DNA from: Pseudomonas ekonensis
GTDB lineage: Bacteria; Pseudomonadota; Gammaproteobacteria; Pseudomonadales; Pseudomonadaceae
Length of the DNA stretch: 64,000 nt
Assembly (NCBI RefSeq): GCF_019145435.1
Contig: NZ_JAHSTS010000001.1
Coordinates: forward strand, 399,501 to 463,500
Direction: 5' to 3'
How positions within the stretch are numbered: the stretch's first letter is position 1; the number at the start of each line of letters is the position of its first letter. The notes beneath the pieces are model-generated. The model worked only from the letters and a program-made list of their open reading frames with translations, did not search any database and had not been told where the DNA came from. Below, piece after piece: positions 8,936-17,561 of this stretch. The position numbers were made by a program, and so were the translations under genes.

Positions 8936-9146
8936 GGGAGCTCCGCACGCAGGAAGACGTCTGCGCTGATGTATCGGCAGGAGGTTCGTCGGGCATGAGC
9001 GCAAAGTGTCGAGTTGACTGTTTTGGATGTGTCTGTGTCGCATTCAGAACGGTTCAGAACCTTTGTGCGGCAACGCAGTCAGTGCTGTGTGAATTTTTAG
9101 CGACTACAGTTTTTCCATCGTGCCGTGCAGTTAACAGGAGTCTTTG

Positions 9147-9965
9147 ATGAACAAATCGCTGATGGCGGTCGTGCTGGGCTCGGTGTTGCTGCTCAACGGC
9201 TGTGAGACCGTGAACACGACCAGTGCAGGTGAGGTGGGCGTCAAGCGTCAGCAGCGCATGCTCACGCTGTTGTCCTCGCAAGAGCTGGACCAGATGTACG
9301 CCCAGTCCTATCAGAAAACCGTTGGAGAGGCGTCGGGCAAGGGCGCGCTGGACAAGACCAGCGCCGATGCCAGGCGTGTGCAGGCGATAGCCGACCGCTT
9401 GATCGCCCAGGCGCCGAACTTCCGTCCGGACGCGGCGCAGTGGCAATGGGAGGTCAATCTGATCAAGAGTGACGAGCTCAATGCCAATTGCGGCCCTGGC
9501 GGCAAGATCATTTTCTACACGGGATTGATCGATGGCCTGCAACTGACCGATGACGAAATCGCTGCGGTCATGGGCCATGAAATCGCCCACGCCCTGCGCG
9601 AGCACAGTCGTGAAGCGATGTCCAAGGCATACGGCATCGAATTGGCCAAGCAGGGTGCCACTGCGTTGCTGGGTCTGAGTTCGGAAAGCCTGGCCGCAGC
9701 CGATGCCGCCGTCAAATATGCCATGACCCTGCCCAACAGCCGCGCCAACGAAAACGAAGCCGACCTGATCGGCCTCGAACTCGCCGCCCGGGCCGGCTAC
9801 AACCCGAACGCCGCGATCACCCTGTGGAACAAGATGAGCAAGGCCTCGGAAGGCGCGCCGCCGGAGTTCATGAGCACGCACCCGGCCTCGTCCAGCCGGA
9901 TCGCCTCGTTGCAGGCAGCGATTCCGAAGGTGATGCCGTTGTACGAGAAAGCGCCGAAGTCCTGA
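9147..9965 (+). CDS. M48 family metallopeptidase, lipoprotein
   Basis: A 272-residue zinc peptidase of the envelope-quality-control type (LoiP/BepA-like catalytic domain). The signal ends in LLLNGC (lipobox), so it is probably anchored to a membrane and faces the periplasm. The zinc motif is HEIAH (His144, Glu145, His148), with the third ligand Glu204 in ENEAD. It lacks the C-terminal TPR domain of BepA, so it is closer to LoiP. The ATG at 9147 has CAGGAG 6 nt upstream; the adjacent TTG at 9144 is not needed. It is followed directly by the heptamer repeats. Confidence 0.88.
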   Translation: MNKSLMAVVLGSVLLLNGCETVNTTSAGEVGVKRQQRMLTLLSSQELDQMYAQSYQKTVGEASGKGALDKTSADARRVQAIADRLIAQAPNFRPDAAQWQWEVNLIKSDELNANCGPGGKIIFYTGLIDGLQLTDDEIAAVMGHEIAHALREHSREAMSKAYGIELAKQGATALLGLSSESLAAADAAVKYAMTLPNSRANENEADLIGLELAARAGYNPNAAITLWNKMSKASEGAPPEFMSTHPASSSRIASLQAAIPKVMPLYEKAPKS

Positions 9966-9968
9966 AGG

Positions 9969-10096
9969 CGTTAGCTGCAAGCTTCAAGCTTCAAGCTGCA
10001 AGTGGGTGTAATCGCATCATTTGCAGCTCACGGCTTGTAGCTTGTAGCTTGTAGCTTGTAGCTTGAGGCTTGAGGCTTAAGGCTTAAGGCTTGAGC
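9969..10096. repeat. Heptamer microsatellite, AGCTTGA/AGCTTGT type
   Basis: Between the convergent peptidase and exporter genes lies a run of degenerate 7-bp tandem repeats. On the left is AAGCTTCAAGCTTCAAGCTG; on the right are four GCTTGTA units and then GCTTGAG/GCTTAAG units (about 10032-10095). The left and right arms are complementary, so transcripts in either direction could form a long hairpin and end transcription. Arrays like this occur between genes in fluorescent pseudomonads; their origin is not clear to me. Confidence 0.8.
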
Positions 10097-10101
10097 CATT
10101 T

Positions 10102-10686
10102 TCAGACCCAACCGCTGCTCTGCATCGCCTTGTACACCGCGACGATCGCCAGAATCATGAAGGCCGAAGCCGCCAGGCGACGGATCAGCGTCAGCGGCAG
10201 TTTCTCCGCCGCGAAATTCCCCGCCAGCACCACCGGCACGTTGGCGATCAGCATGCCGGCCGTGGTGCCGATGATCACCAGCCACAGCTCCGGGTACTGC
10301 GCCGCCAGCATCACCGTGGCGATCTGGGTCTTGTCACCGATTTCCGCCAGGAAGAACGCGATCAGCGTGGTCAGGAACGGTCCGAACTTGCGGGCCGTGC
10401 TGGCCTCGTCGTCGTCCATCTTGTCCGGCACCAAGGTCCACAAGGCCGTGGCGGCGAAACTGGCGGCGAGGATCCAGTGCAGGACGGAGTCCGAGAAGAA
10501 ACTGCCGAACCAGGCGCCGACCGCACCGGCAGCGGCGTGGTTGGCCAGGGTCGCGGCGACGATGCCGGCGATGATCGGCCAGGGTTTGCGAAAGCGTGCG
10601 GCGAGAATGAGCGCGAGCAGTTGCGTCTTGTCGCCGATTTCGGCGAGGGCAACGATGGCGGTGGGAACGAGCAGCGAGTCCAGCAT
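10102..10686 (-). CDS. TMEM165/GDT1 (UPF0016) family manganese exporter
   Basis: A 194-residue inner-membrane protein with six predicted helices in two homologous halves. Each half carries the family motif E-x-G-D-K-[ST] (AEIGDKTQ at about residues 15-22 and again near 115), with an acidic DDDEAS loop between them. Bacterial members export Mn(II) and protect against manganese excess. That role is strongly supported by the Mn-type riboswitch in its leader (10690-10890). A heptamer repeat array lies after the gene. The start ATG at 10686 is the first in frame and agrees with family length. Confidence 0.9.
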   Translation of the reverse strand: MLDSLLVPTAIVALAEIGDKTQLLALILAARFRKPWPIIAGIVAATLANHAAAGAVGAWFGSFFSDSVLHWILAASFAATALWTLVPDKMDDDEASTARKFGPFLTTLIAFFLAEIGDKTQIATVMLAAQYPELWLVIIGTTAGMLIANVPVVLAGNFAAEKLPLTLIRRLAASAFMILAIVAVYKAMQSSGWV

Positions 10687-10689
10687 CAG

Positions 10690-10890
10690 GATTTCCTAAG
10701 GGGCGGGTCGACACGGCTATGACACGTACAGCCTTCCCGCCCCGGGTAAGGTGTGCGTGTCATAGGTCTTGTCAAACCCTGCGGTCCGTCTGGTGCGGAC
10801 GCTGGGGTCGCATACGCCATGATCTGCGGATCAAGTGTGTTGACGTATGCCGGACGAGCTAGGCGCTCGTGGGAGACTACTCCCCTAGGA
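10690..10890 (-). promoter_or_regulatory. yybP-ykoY-type manganese riboswitch with expression-platform hairpin
   Basis: Reading the minus strand, the leader contains GGGGAGTAG (complement of 10877-10885), then CGTCAACA inside a paired GCATACGTC/GGCGTATGC arm, then GCGACCCC closing against the GGGG. These are hallmarks of the Mn-sensing yybP-ykoY aptamer. A GTCCG/CGGAC hairpin (10784-10800) follows. Next is a 10-bp perfect hairpin CTATGACACG/CGTGTCATAG (10717-10765), close to the start codon, which likely acts as the expression platform. Aptamer limits are approximate (about 10800-10890). In the family, Mn binding turns expression on. Confidence 0.88.
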
Positions 10891-10937
10891 CGGAGCGGAT
10901 TCTGCCTAGGCAAATCCGATTGGGCAAGCACAAATTT

Positions 10938-11936
10938 TCAGGCCCGCTTGGCGCTGTAGATCCGGAACCCCTGGCCTTCGGCCCTCACCGAACAGGCGCC
11001 CAGATGCTCCTCGATCAACGGTTGGTACTTGAGGAAGCTGTTGGCCACCAGCCGTAGTTCGCCACCTGTTTTCAGATGTTTGGCTGCTTTTCGCAGCAGG
11101 TTTTCCGTCGCCTGGTAATCGGTGTGCACCCCGGTGTGGAACGGCGGATTGGTCAGGATCGCGTTCAGGCCCAGCGGGGCGGCATCGATGCCGTCGCCGG
11201 TCAGCACGTCGCCTTCCAGACCGTTGGCCGCCAGGGTCAGGCGGCTGCTGGCGGCGGCGAAGGCGTCGACGTCCAGCAAGGTCACCTGGGTGTCCGGGTA
11301 GCGACGCTTGACCGCAGCCCCCAGCACACCGGCGCCGCAGCCGAAGTCCAGCAGATGGCCGCCGGGCAGTTTGTCCAGGTGCTCCAGCAGCAGGGCGCTG
11401 CCGCGATCCAGCCGGCCGTGGCTGAACACGCCCGGCAGGCTGATCACCTTGAGCGGCCCTTCGGCCAGCGGCAGCTCATAGGTCTGGGCCAGGCTTTCCA
11501 GCGGTTTGGCCGCCGGCGCTTGGGCCACGGTCACTTGCCAGAGCTGGCAATGGCGGGCGCTGTCGAGCTTGCGCGGCTTGCCGAACGGATTGAGCTGCTT
11601 GGCCGCGCCTTCGATGCCGCCGCGTTTTTCCCCGACCAGGTACACCTCGCGCCCGGCCAGGCGCGCGGCCACGGCGTTGAGCAGGTAGTCGGTCAGGTCC
11701 TTGGCCTTGGGCAGAAACACCACTGCGCTGTCGAACCCGCGTTCCGGGGCGTGCACGCCGAAGTGGCTGCGCCCGGCGAACCGAGCCTCGAGCATGGCCT
11801 GATCGCCGGCATGCCAGCACCAGCCGAACGCGTCGGGCAGGCGCCCGAGCAGATCGTCGGCGGGCAGCCCGGCCAGCAACACCGACCCTTGGAATAATTC
11901 GGCCTGACGAAGCAGTACTTCACTGCGCGGATCCAT
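10938..11936 (-). CDS. rsmC: 16S rRNA (guanine-1207-N2)-methyltransferase
   Basis: A 332-residue SAM-dependent methyltransferase that modifies G1207 of 16S rRNA in the assembled 30S subunit. It has the two-domain RsmC layout: a degenerate N-terminal methyltransferase-like half and a C-terminal catalytic half with [12 protein letters not shown] (SAM motif I, about residues 195-206), a DVDAFA acidic loop, and the NPPF catalytic tetrad (LTNPPFHTG, about residue 264). AAGGAG lies 6 nt before the ATG at 11936. It is a stand-alone gene 33 nt downstream of the dehydrogenase stop. Confidence 0.92.
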   Translation of the reverse strand: MDPRSEVLLRQAELFQGSVLLAGLPADDLLGRLPDAFGWCWHAGDQAMLEARFAGRSHFGVHAPERGFDSAVVFLPKAKDLTDYLLNAVAARLAGREVYLVGEKRGGIEGAAKQLNPFGKPRKLDSARHCQLWQVTVAQAPAAKPLESLAQTYELPLAEGPLKVISLPGVFSHGRLDRGSALLLEHLDKLPGGHLLDFGCGAGVLGAAVKRRYPDTQVTLLDVDAFAAASSRLTLAANGLEGDVLTGDGIDAAPLGLNAILTNPPFHTGVHTDYQATENLLRKAAKHLKTGGELRLVANSFLKYQPLIEEHLGACSVRAEGQGFRIYSAKRA

Positions 11937-11969
11937 AACTGCTCCTTGGAAAAAAAGTGTCGCAGTCTA

Positions 11970-12935
11970 TCAATTGACGACCCGCAGCGCCTCACCGCTG
12001 AAGAACGCGTGGGCGTTTTCGGTCAGTTGCCCGACGATGCGCTGCCGCGCCTCGCGGCTGCCCCAGGCGTTGTGCGGGGTGACGATCAGGCGCGGAATGT
12101 CGGCGGCCAGCAGCGGGTTGCCGTTGACCGGAGGCTCGGTGCTCAGCACGTCGGTGGCCGCTCCGCCGAGGTGGCCGCTGCGCAGGGCGTCGGCCAGCGC
12201 CTGTTCGTCGATCAGGCCGCCGCGGGCGGTGTTGACCACGAATGCGCCGGGTTTCATCGACGCCAGTTCCCGGGCACCGATGAAATGGCGGGTGTGCTCG
12301 TTGAGCGGGCAGTGCAGGGTGAGGGCGTCGACCTGGGGCAGCAGCTCGGCCAGCGGCACGCGGTCCGGCCGCGCCGGCCGTCCCGGAATCTGCCCCGACA
12401 GCACGCGCATGCCGAACGCTTCGGCCAGGCGGGCCACCGCGCCGCCCAGTTCGCCGTGCCCGAGCAGGCCGAGGGTCTTGCCTTCCAGCTCGACGATCGG
12501 GTAGTCCAGCAGGCAGAACTGCTTCGCCTGCTGCCAGCGGCCTTCGCCGACAGCTTTTTGATATTCGCCCAAACGGGTGGCGAGGTTGAGCAGCAGCATG
12601 ATCGTGTGCTGCGCCACCGACGGCGTGCCGTAGGCCTGGCAGTTGCACACGGTGATGCCGCGGGCCTTTGCGGCGGCCAGGTCGACGTTGTTGGTGCCGG
12701 TGGCGGTGATCAGGATCAGCTTCAGGTCCGGGTTGGCCGCCATGGCGGCCGCGTCGATGAGGATCTTGTTGGTGATCGCCACGGTGGCGCCGCTCAGGCG
12801 TTGGGCGACCTGTTCCGGCAGGGTCTGGGCGAACAGTTGCAGGTCGCTGAAGCACTCGCGCAAAGGGCTCAGGTCGAGATCGCCCAGATCCAGGGAAGGG
12901 TGATCGAGGAATACGGCGCGGCGGGCGTTCGTCAT
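11970..12935 (-). CDS. D-2-hydroxyacid dehydrogenase (glycerate dehydrogenase-like)
   Basis: A 321-residue NAD(P)-dependent D-2-hydroxyacid dehydrogenase, probably acting on hydroxypyruvate/glycerate or glyoxylate. The Rossmann motif is GLLGHGELGG (about residues 150-159). The catalytic set is visible: Arg in NTARGGLID, Glu in DVLSTEPP and His in VTPHNAWGS. The longer frame to 13220 is not supported; AAAGGT precedes the ATG at 12935. rsmC follows after 33 nt and may be co-transcribed. It is divergent from the LysE gene. HprA is the best guess; the substrate is uncertain. Confidence 0.85.
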   Translation of the reverse strand: MTNARRAVFLDHPSLDLGDLDLSPLRECFSDLQLFAQTLPEQVAQRLSGATVAITNKILIDAAAMAANPDLKLILITATGTNNVDLAAAKARGITVCNCQAYGTPSVAQHTIMLLLNLATRLGEYQKAVGEGRWQQAKQFCLLDYPIVELEGKTLGLLGHGELGGAVARLAEAFGMRVLSGQIPGRPARPDRVPLAELLPQVDALTLHCPLNEHTRHFIGARELASMKPGAFVVNTARGGLIDEQALADALRSGHLGGAATDVLSTEPPVNGNPLLAADIPRLIVTPHNAWGSREARQRIVGQLTENAHAFFSGEALRVVN

Positions 12936-13077
12936 CAACTGTACCTTTTGTGCGGTGAACGGAAGGCGTAATCTGCCGAGCCTACCAGATGAAACAAATT
13001 GATACGCAACGGCTGAAGCCCGCCACGCTGGGGGCTCTGCTCTGCGGATCTGCCTGATTCGACCCAAAGGAGTCCCC

Positions 13078-13707
13078 ATGTACTGGACCGAGTTCTTGAC
13101 CGTTGCACTGATCCACCTGCTGGCCGTGGCCAGTCCCGGCCCGGACTTCGCCGTGGTGGTGCGCGAGAGCGTGACCCACGGCCGGCGTGCCGGCACCTGG
13201 ACGGCGCTGGGCGTGGGCACGGCGATTTTCCTGCACGTGGGCTATTCGCTGTTGGGCATCGGCCTGATCGTGTCGCAGTCGATCGTGCTGTTCAACGCCC
13301 TGAAATGGGCCGCCGCCGCTTACCTGCTGTACATCGGCTACAAGGCCTTGCGCGCGCAGCCGGCGCCGGCCGTCACCGACGACCTGCACAAGGAGGCCGG
13401 CGAGCGCACCGCCCGCGGCGCGTTCACCTCAGGCTTCGTGACCAACGGGCTGAACCCCAAGGCCACGCTGTTCTTCCTGTCGCTGTTCACCGTGGTGATC
13501 AATCCGCACACGCCGCTGGCGGTGCAGGCCGGTTACGGGGTCTACCTGGCGGCGGCCACCGCGACCTGGTTCTGCCTGGTGGCGCTGCTGTTCAGCCAGC
13601 AGCGCGTGCGCGCCGGTTTCGCCCGCATGGGCCACTGGTTCGACCGAACCATGGGCGCGGTGCTGATCGCCATCGGCGTGAAGCTGGCGTTCACCGAGAT
13701 GCACTGA
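13078..13707 (+). CDS. LysE/RhtB family amino-acid exporter
   Basis: A 209-residue inner-membrane exporter of the LysE/RhtB superfamily, with about five or six helices. The N-terminal family motif is ASPGPDFAVVVRES (about residues 18-31), and the central GFVTNGLNPKATLFFLSLF block (about 120-138) is diagnostic. AAAGGAG sits 6 nt before the ATG. The substrate is likely an amino acid or analogue, but it cannot be assigned. Its 3' end overlaps the convergent AraC gene by 17 nt. Confidence 0.88.
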   Translation: MYWTEFLTVALIHLLAVASPGPDFAVVVRESVTHGRRAGTWTALGVGTAIFLHVGYSLLGIGLIVSQSIVLFNALKWAAAAYLLYIGYKALRAQPAPAVTDDLHKEAGERTARGAFTSGFVTNGLNPKATLFFLSLFTVVINPHTPLAVQAGYGVYLAAATATWFCLVALLFSQQRVRAGFARMGHWFDRTMGAVLIAIGVKLAFTEMH

Positions 13708-14464
13708 TCGACCCGAGCTGGTTGAGGGCGTTGAGGTACTCCCGGGGATTGTCCCCGAGCAAACGGCGGAACATCGCGCTGAACGCCCGCGCGCTGCCGT
13801 AACCCAGGTCCTGCGCCACGCGCTGCACGCTGTCCCCGGCGAGCAGGCGGGGCAGGGCTTCCATCAGTCGCAGTTGCTGGCGCCAGGCGTTGAAACTCAT
13901 CTTCAGTTGCTGCTGGAACAGGCGCGCCAGTGTCCGTGAGCTGGCGCCGGCCTGCTGTGCCCAGTCCTCCAGGGTGTTGGGGTGGTCAGGGGTTTGCAGC
14001 AGCGCCAGGCAGATGCCTTGCAGTCGCCGGTCGGCGGGCATCGGAATGTGCAGCGGCAGGTTCTCCAGGCCGGCGAGCTCCTGCAGCATCAGTTGCTGGA
14101 TCAGCGGATTTTCCGCGTGGGGCGGGCCTTGCACGGCGCGCAGGATCAGTTCGCGCAGCAGCGGCGTGACCGCCAGCACGCAGCACTGCTGGAGGCTGGC
14201 CGGCGACAGTTCGGGGGCGATGAACAGCGAACGCATCTGCACGTCGCCGGACATGAAGATCTCATGCGCGACCTCGGGCGGAATCCACACCGCACGGGTC
14301 GGCGGCAGCACCCAGGCGCCCTGGGCCGTGACCACCCGCATCACCCCGCGCACCGCATACAGCAGCTGCGCCTCGCGGTGCAGGTGCAAGGGCTGGTGGG
14401 CGCCGTCCAGGTAGTCCCGGGGGTAGGCACTCACCGGGCCGTGTTCGAAATGGCTGATCAACAT
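13691..14464 (-). CDS. AraC family transcriptional regulator
   Basis: A 257-residue regulator with an N-terminal cupin-type sensor (HLHREAQLLYAVRG, about residues 26-39, then PPTRAVWIPPEVAHEI) and a C-terminal pair of helix-turn-helix motifs (ASSRTLARLFQQQL, then VAQDLGYGSARAFSAMFRR and NPREY). I took the ATG at 14464; the very long upstream reading frame is the antisense of the MFS gene. It is divergent from that MFS transporter with 84 bp between starts, so it most likely controls it. The inducer is unknown. Confidence 0.87.
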   Translation of the reverse strand: MLISHFEHGPVSAYPRDYLDGAHQPLHLHREAQLLYAVRGVMRVVTAQGAWVLPPTRAVWIPPEVAHEIFMSGDVQMRSLFIAPELSPASLQQCCVLAVTPLLRELILRAVQGPPHAENPLIQQLMLQELAGLENLPLHIPMPADRRLQGICLALLQTPDHPNTLEDWAQQAGASSRTLARLFQQQLKMSFNAWRQQLRLMEALPRLLAGDSVQRVAQDLGYGSARAFSAMFRRLLGDNPREYLNALNQLGSISASR

Positions 14465-14548
14465 GTCCGGTTCGATGACTTCATTGGCAGGTCTGCGCTT
14501 TTTCGCCAACTTAGCATAGCCGCTCACCACAACATCAAGCGTGCCGCC

Positions 14549-15733
14549 ATGAACCGATCCGTCACCGTCATCCGCTACATCAACGCAGCCCATGTGATCG
14601 ACCACATGTTCATGCTGATCTTCCCCGCCGCCGTGCTCGGCATGACCCAAGCCTTCGGGCTCGACTACGCCGCGCTGATCGGCCTGTCGCTGGGCGGCTT
14701 CATCGCCTTCGGCGCCTGCTCGCTGCCGGCCGGGTGGCTGGGCGACCGCTGGAGCCGGCGGCACATGATGCTGGTGTTCTTTTTCGGCATCGGCGCCTCG
14801 GCGATGTTCACCGGCCTGAGCGCAAGCCCCGCGATGCTGGTGACGGGCCTGACCCTGACCGGCGTCTTCGCTGCGATCTACCACCCGGTGGGCACCGCGA
14901 TGCTGGTGGCCTATGCGCAGAACCGCGGGCGCGAGATCGGCATCAACGGCATGTGGGGCAACCTGGGGGTGGCGTTTTCGGCGCTGGTCACCGGATGGCT
15001 GGTGGCGCAGTTCGGCTGGCGTGCGGCGTTCCTGGTGCCGGGGGCGGTCGCCATCGCGCTGGGCATCGGGTTTGCCCTGCAGGTGCGCGACGAGCCGGTT
15101 CCTGCGCGTGCGCACACGGCGCTCAAGGGCGTCGCCGGCCAGCGCATCTCCATGGCGATGGTGTTCGGCGTGCTGGCGCTGGCCACGGCCACCGGCGGGG
15201 TGGTGTTCAATGCCACCACCATGACCTACCCGAAGCTGTTCCAGGAACGCTTGCATGAATGGTCCGCCTCGCCGCAGACCCTCGGGGTGGTGGTCAGCCT
15301 GGCCTACGCCTTCGGTGCCGTGGCGCAGCTGAGCATCGGCCGGGTGCTGCACCGGATCAGCCTGAAATGGCCGTTCGTGGTGTTGACCCTGTGCCAGGCG
15401 CCGCTGCTGCTGGCGCTGGCCCGGGTCGATGGCTGGGCGGTGATCGCCGTCGGCGCGGCGTTCATGTTCGCGGTGTTCGGCCAGGTCACGGTGAACGATT
15501 CGATGGTGGCCAACTTCGTCGCGCCGCACTGGCAGGCCCGAGTGTTCGCCCTGCGCTACTGCTTGTCGTTCGGCGCCAGCGCGACGGCGATCCCGCTGAT
15601 CGCCTATGTCGAACCGCGCCATGGTTTCGCGGGCCTTTACCTGATCCTGGCCGGTTTTGGCGCCTTGACCTTCCTTGCCGCAGCGGTTTTCCCACGTACG
15701 CCTTCGGAAGAGGCTGTCGGACAAATGGCTTGA
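14549..15733 (+). CDS. MFS transporter
   Basis: A 394-residue major facilitator with about 12 helices, broadly similar to the fosmidomycin-resistance-type efflux proteins. The MFS signature is GWLGDRWSRRHMML (about residues 55-70) in the loop between helices 2 and 3. Helix 4 carries YHPVGTAMLVAYA, a block also seen in Fsr-like pumps. The ATG at 14549 has only a weak ribosome binding site. The divergent AraC gene suggests inducible expression. Substrate unknown; export is more likely than import. Confidence 0.83.
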   Translation: MNRSVTVIRYINAAHVIDHMFMLIFPAAVLGMTQAFGLDYAALIGLSLGGFIAFGACSLPAGWLGDRWSRRHMMLVFFFGIGASAMFTGLSASPAMLVTGLTLTGVFAAIYHPVGTAMLVAYAQNRGREIGINGMWGNLGVAFSALVTGWLVAQFGWRAAFLVPGAVAIALGIGFALQVRDEPVPARAHTALKGVAGQRISMAMVFGVLALATATGGVVFNATTMTYPKLFQERLHEWSASPQTLGVVVSLAYAFGAVAQLSIGRVLHRISLKWPFVVLTLCQAPLLLALARVDGWAVIAVGAAFMFAVFGQVTVNDSMVANFVAPHWQARVFALRYCLSFGASATAIPLIAYVEPRHGFAGLYLILAGFGALTFLAAAVFPRTPSEEAVGQMA

Positions 15734-15748
15734 GCCGCTTCGGATGAA

Positions 15749-15843
15749 CGCAAATGCTGGCGCAAAGCTAGCATTTGCGCCGCTCTGCAAATCATTCCTT
15801 TGGCTGATTTGACTGTCACGCAACGGTTCTAGAGTAGAGCTCT
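15749..15843 (+). promoter_or_regulatory. Leader of the acyl-CoA ligase gene: inverted repeats and possible promoter
   Basis: Between the MFS stop and the ligase start is a 10-bp perfect inverted repeat, CGCAAATGCT / AGCATTTGCG, at 15749-15779 with an 11-nt spacer. It has no T-run, so an operator is as likely as a terminator. A TTGACT at 15809 may be a -35. The following TAGAGTAGAGCTCTA (about 15830-15844) contains the palindrome AGAGCTCT, placed where a repressor could block the promoter. Confidence 0.4.
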
Positions 15844-15878
15844 AATGCCAACACCGTGCCGTCAGAAAAGGGATTCCT

Positions 15879-17561
15879 ATGTTGCAGACTCGCGTCATCC
15901 CGCCCGCCGAAGGGGCGTACCAGTACCCGCTGCTGATCAAACGGCTGCTGATGTCCGGCGCCCGTTACGAGAAGACCCGCGAGATCGTCTACCGCGACCA
16001 GCTGCGCTACAGCTACCCGACCCTGATCGAACGGGTCGCGCGGCTGGCCAACGTGCTGACGGCGGCGGGCGTGAAGGCCGGCGACACCGTGGCGGTGATG
16101 GACTGGGACAGCCATCGCTACCTGGAATGCATGTTCGCCATCCCGATGATCGGCGCGGTGATCCACACCATCAACGTGCGCCTGTCGCCGGAGCAGATCC
16201 TCTACACGATGAACCACGCCGAGGACCGCTTCGTGCTGGTCAACAGCGAGTTCACCGGCCTGTACCGGGCCATCGCGCCGCACCTGACCACGGTGGAGAA
16301 GACCCTGCTGCTGACGGACTTGCCGGAAAAGACCGCCGAACTGCCCAACCTCGTCGGCGAGTACGAGCAGCTGCTGGCCGCCGCGAGTCCGCGCTACGAC
16401 TTCCAGGACTTCGACGAGAACTCGGTGGCCACCACCTTCTACACCACCGGCACCACCGGCAACCCGAAGGGCGTGTACTTCACCCACCGGCAACTGGTGC
16501 TGCACACCATGGGCGTGTCGACCATCATGGGCGCCATCGACAGCGTGCGGCTTTTGGGCACCAACGACGTGTACATGCCGATCACGCCGATGTTCCACGT
16601 GCATGCCTGGGGCCTGCCGTACGTGGCGACCATGCTCGGGCTCAAGCAGGTCTATCCGGGACGCTACGATCCGGAGTTCCTGGTCGAGCTGTGGCGCAAG
16701 GAGAAGGTCACCTTTTCCCACTGCGTGCCGACCATCCTGCAGATGGTGCTCAACGCCAAGGGCGCCCAGGGCACCGATTTCGGCGGCTGGAAAATCGTCA
16801 TCGGCGGCAGCGCGCTCAACCGTTCCCTGTATGAGACGGCCAAGGCCCGCGGCATTCAGCTCACCGCCGCCTACGGCATGTCGGAGACCGGGCCGCTGGT
16901 GTCCTGCGCGCACCTGAACGACGAACTGATGGCCGGCAGCGAAGACGAACGCACCACCTACCGGATCAAGGCCGGGGTGCCGGGGCCCCTGGTGGAGGCG
17001 GCCATCGTCGACGCCGAGGGCAACTTCCTCCCGGCGGACGGCGAGACCCAGGGCGAGCTGGTGCTGCGTGCGCCGTGGCTGACCGAGGGCTACTTCAACG
17101 AGCCGCAGAAGGGCGCCGAGCTGTGGGCCGGCGGCTGGCTGCACACCGGCGACGTCGCCACGCTGGACGGCATGGGCGTGATCGACATCCGCGACCGCAT
17201 CAAGGACGTGATCAAGACCGGCGGCGAATGGATCTCCTCGCTGGACCTCGAAGACCTGATCAGCCGTCACGTCGCGGTACGCGAAGTAGCGGTGGTGGGC
17301 ATTCCCGATCCGCAGTGGGGCGAGCGGCCGTTTGCCCTGCTGGTGGTCCGCGAGGGGCATGAGATCGGGGCGCGGGAGCTCAAGGAACACCTCAAGCCGT
17401 TCGTCGAGCTGGGGCACCTGAGCAAATGGGCGATCCCGAGCCAGATCGCCCTTGTTACCGAAATTCCCAAGACCAGCGTCGGCAAGCTCGACAAGAAGCG
17501 CATCCGCCTCGACATCACCGAGTGGCAGACCAACAACAGCGCTTTCCTCTCCACGCTCTGA
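15879..17561 (+). CDS. Fatty acyl-CoA ligase (AlkK-like, ANL superfamily)
   Basis: A 560-residue adenylate-forming enzyme that should activate a medium- or long-chain fatty acid to its CoA ester using ATP. The A3 phosphate-binding motif is TTFYTTGTTGNPKGV (about residues 186-200). A5 is AAYGMSETGP (about 328-337). The hinge region is GVIDIRDRIKDVIKTGGEWIS, and the catalytic Lys is in KTSVGKLDKK near the C-terminus. The overall pattern is that of the AlkK-type medium-chain ligases. It is upstream of the DUF1302/DUF1329/LAL genes in the same direction but 340 nt away, so it probably has its own promoter. Confidence 0.9.
   Translation: MLQTRVIPPAEGAYQYPLLIKRLLMSGARYEKTREIVYRDQLRYSYPTLIERVARLANVLTAAGVKAGDTVAVMDWDSHRYLECMFAIPMIGAVIHTINVRLSPEQILYTMNHAEDRFVLVNSEFTGLYRAIAPHLTTVEKTLLLTDLPEKTAELPNLVGEYEQLLAAASPRYDFQDFDENSVATTFYTTGTTGNPKGVYFTHRQLVLHTMGVSTIMGAIDSVRLLGTNDVYMPITPMFHVHAWGLPYVATMLGLKQVYPGRYDPEFLVELWRKEKVTFSHCVPTILQMVLNAKGAQGTDFGGWKIVIGGSALNRSLYETAKARGIQLTAAYGMSETGPLVSCAHLNDELMAGSEDERTTYRIKAGVPGPLVEAAIVDAEGNFLPADGETQGELVLRAPWLTEGYFNEPQKGAELWAGGWLHTGDVATLDGMGVIDIRDRIKDVIKTGGEWISSLDLEDLISRHVAVREVAVVGIPDPQWGERPFALLVVREGHEIGARELKEHLKPFVELGHLSKWAIPSQIALVTEIPKTSVGKLDKKRIRLDITEWQTNNSAFLSTL

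Noticed and set aside
10753..10959. Small ORFs over the exporter leader
   Set aside because: This sequence is explained by the Mn riboswitch on the opposite strand.
14465..15823. N-terminal extension of the AraC gene to 710 codons
   Set aside because: The extra part is the antisense of the MFS gene; a normal AraC protein starts at 14464.
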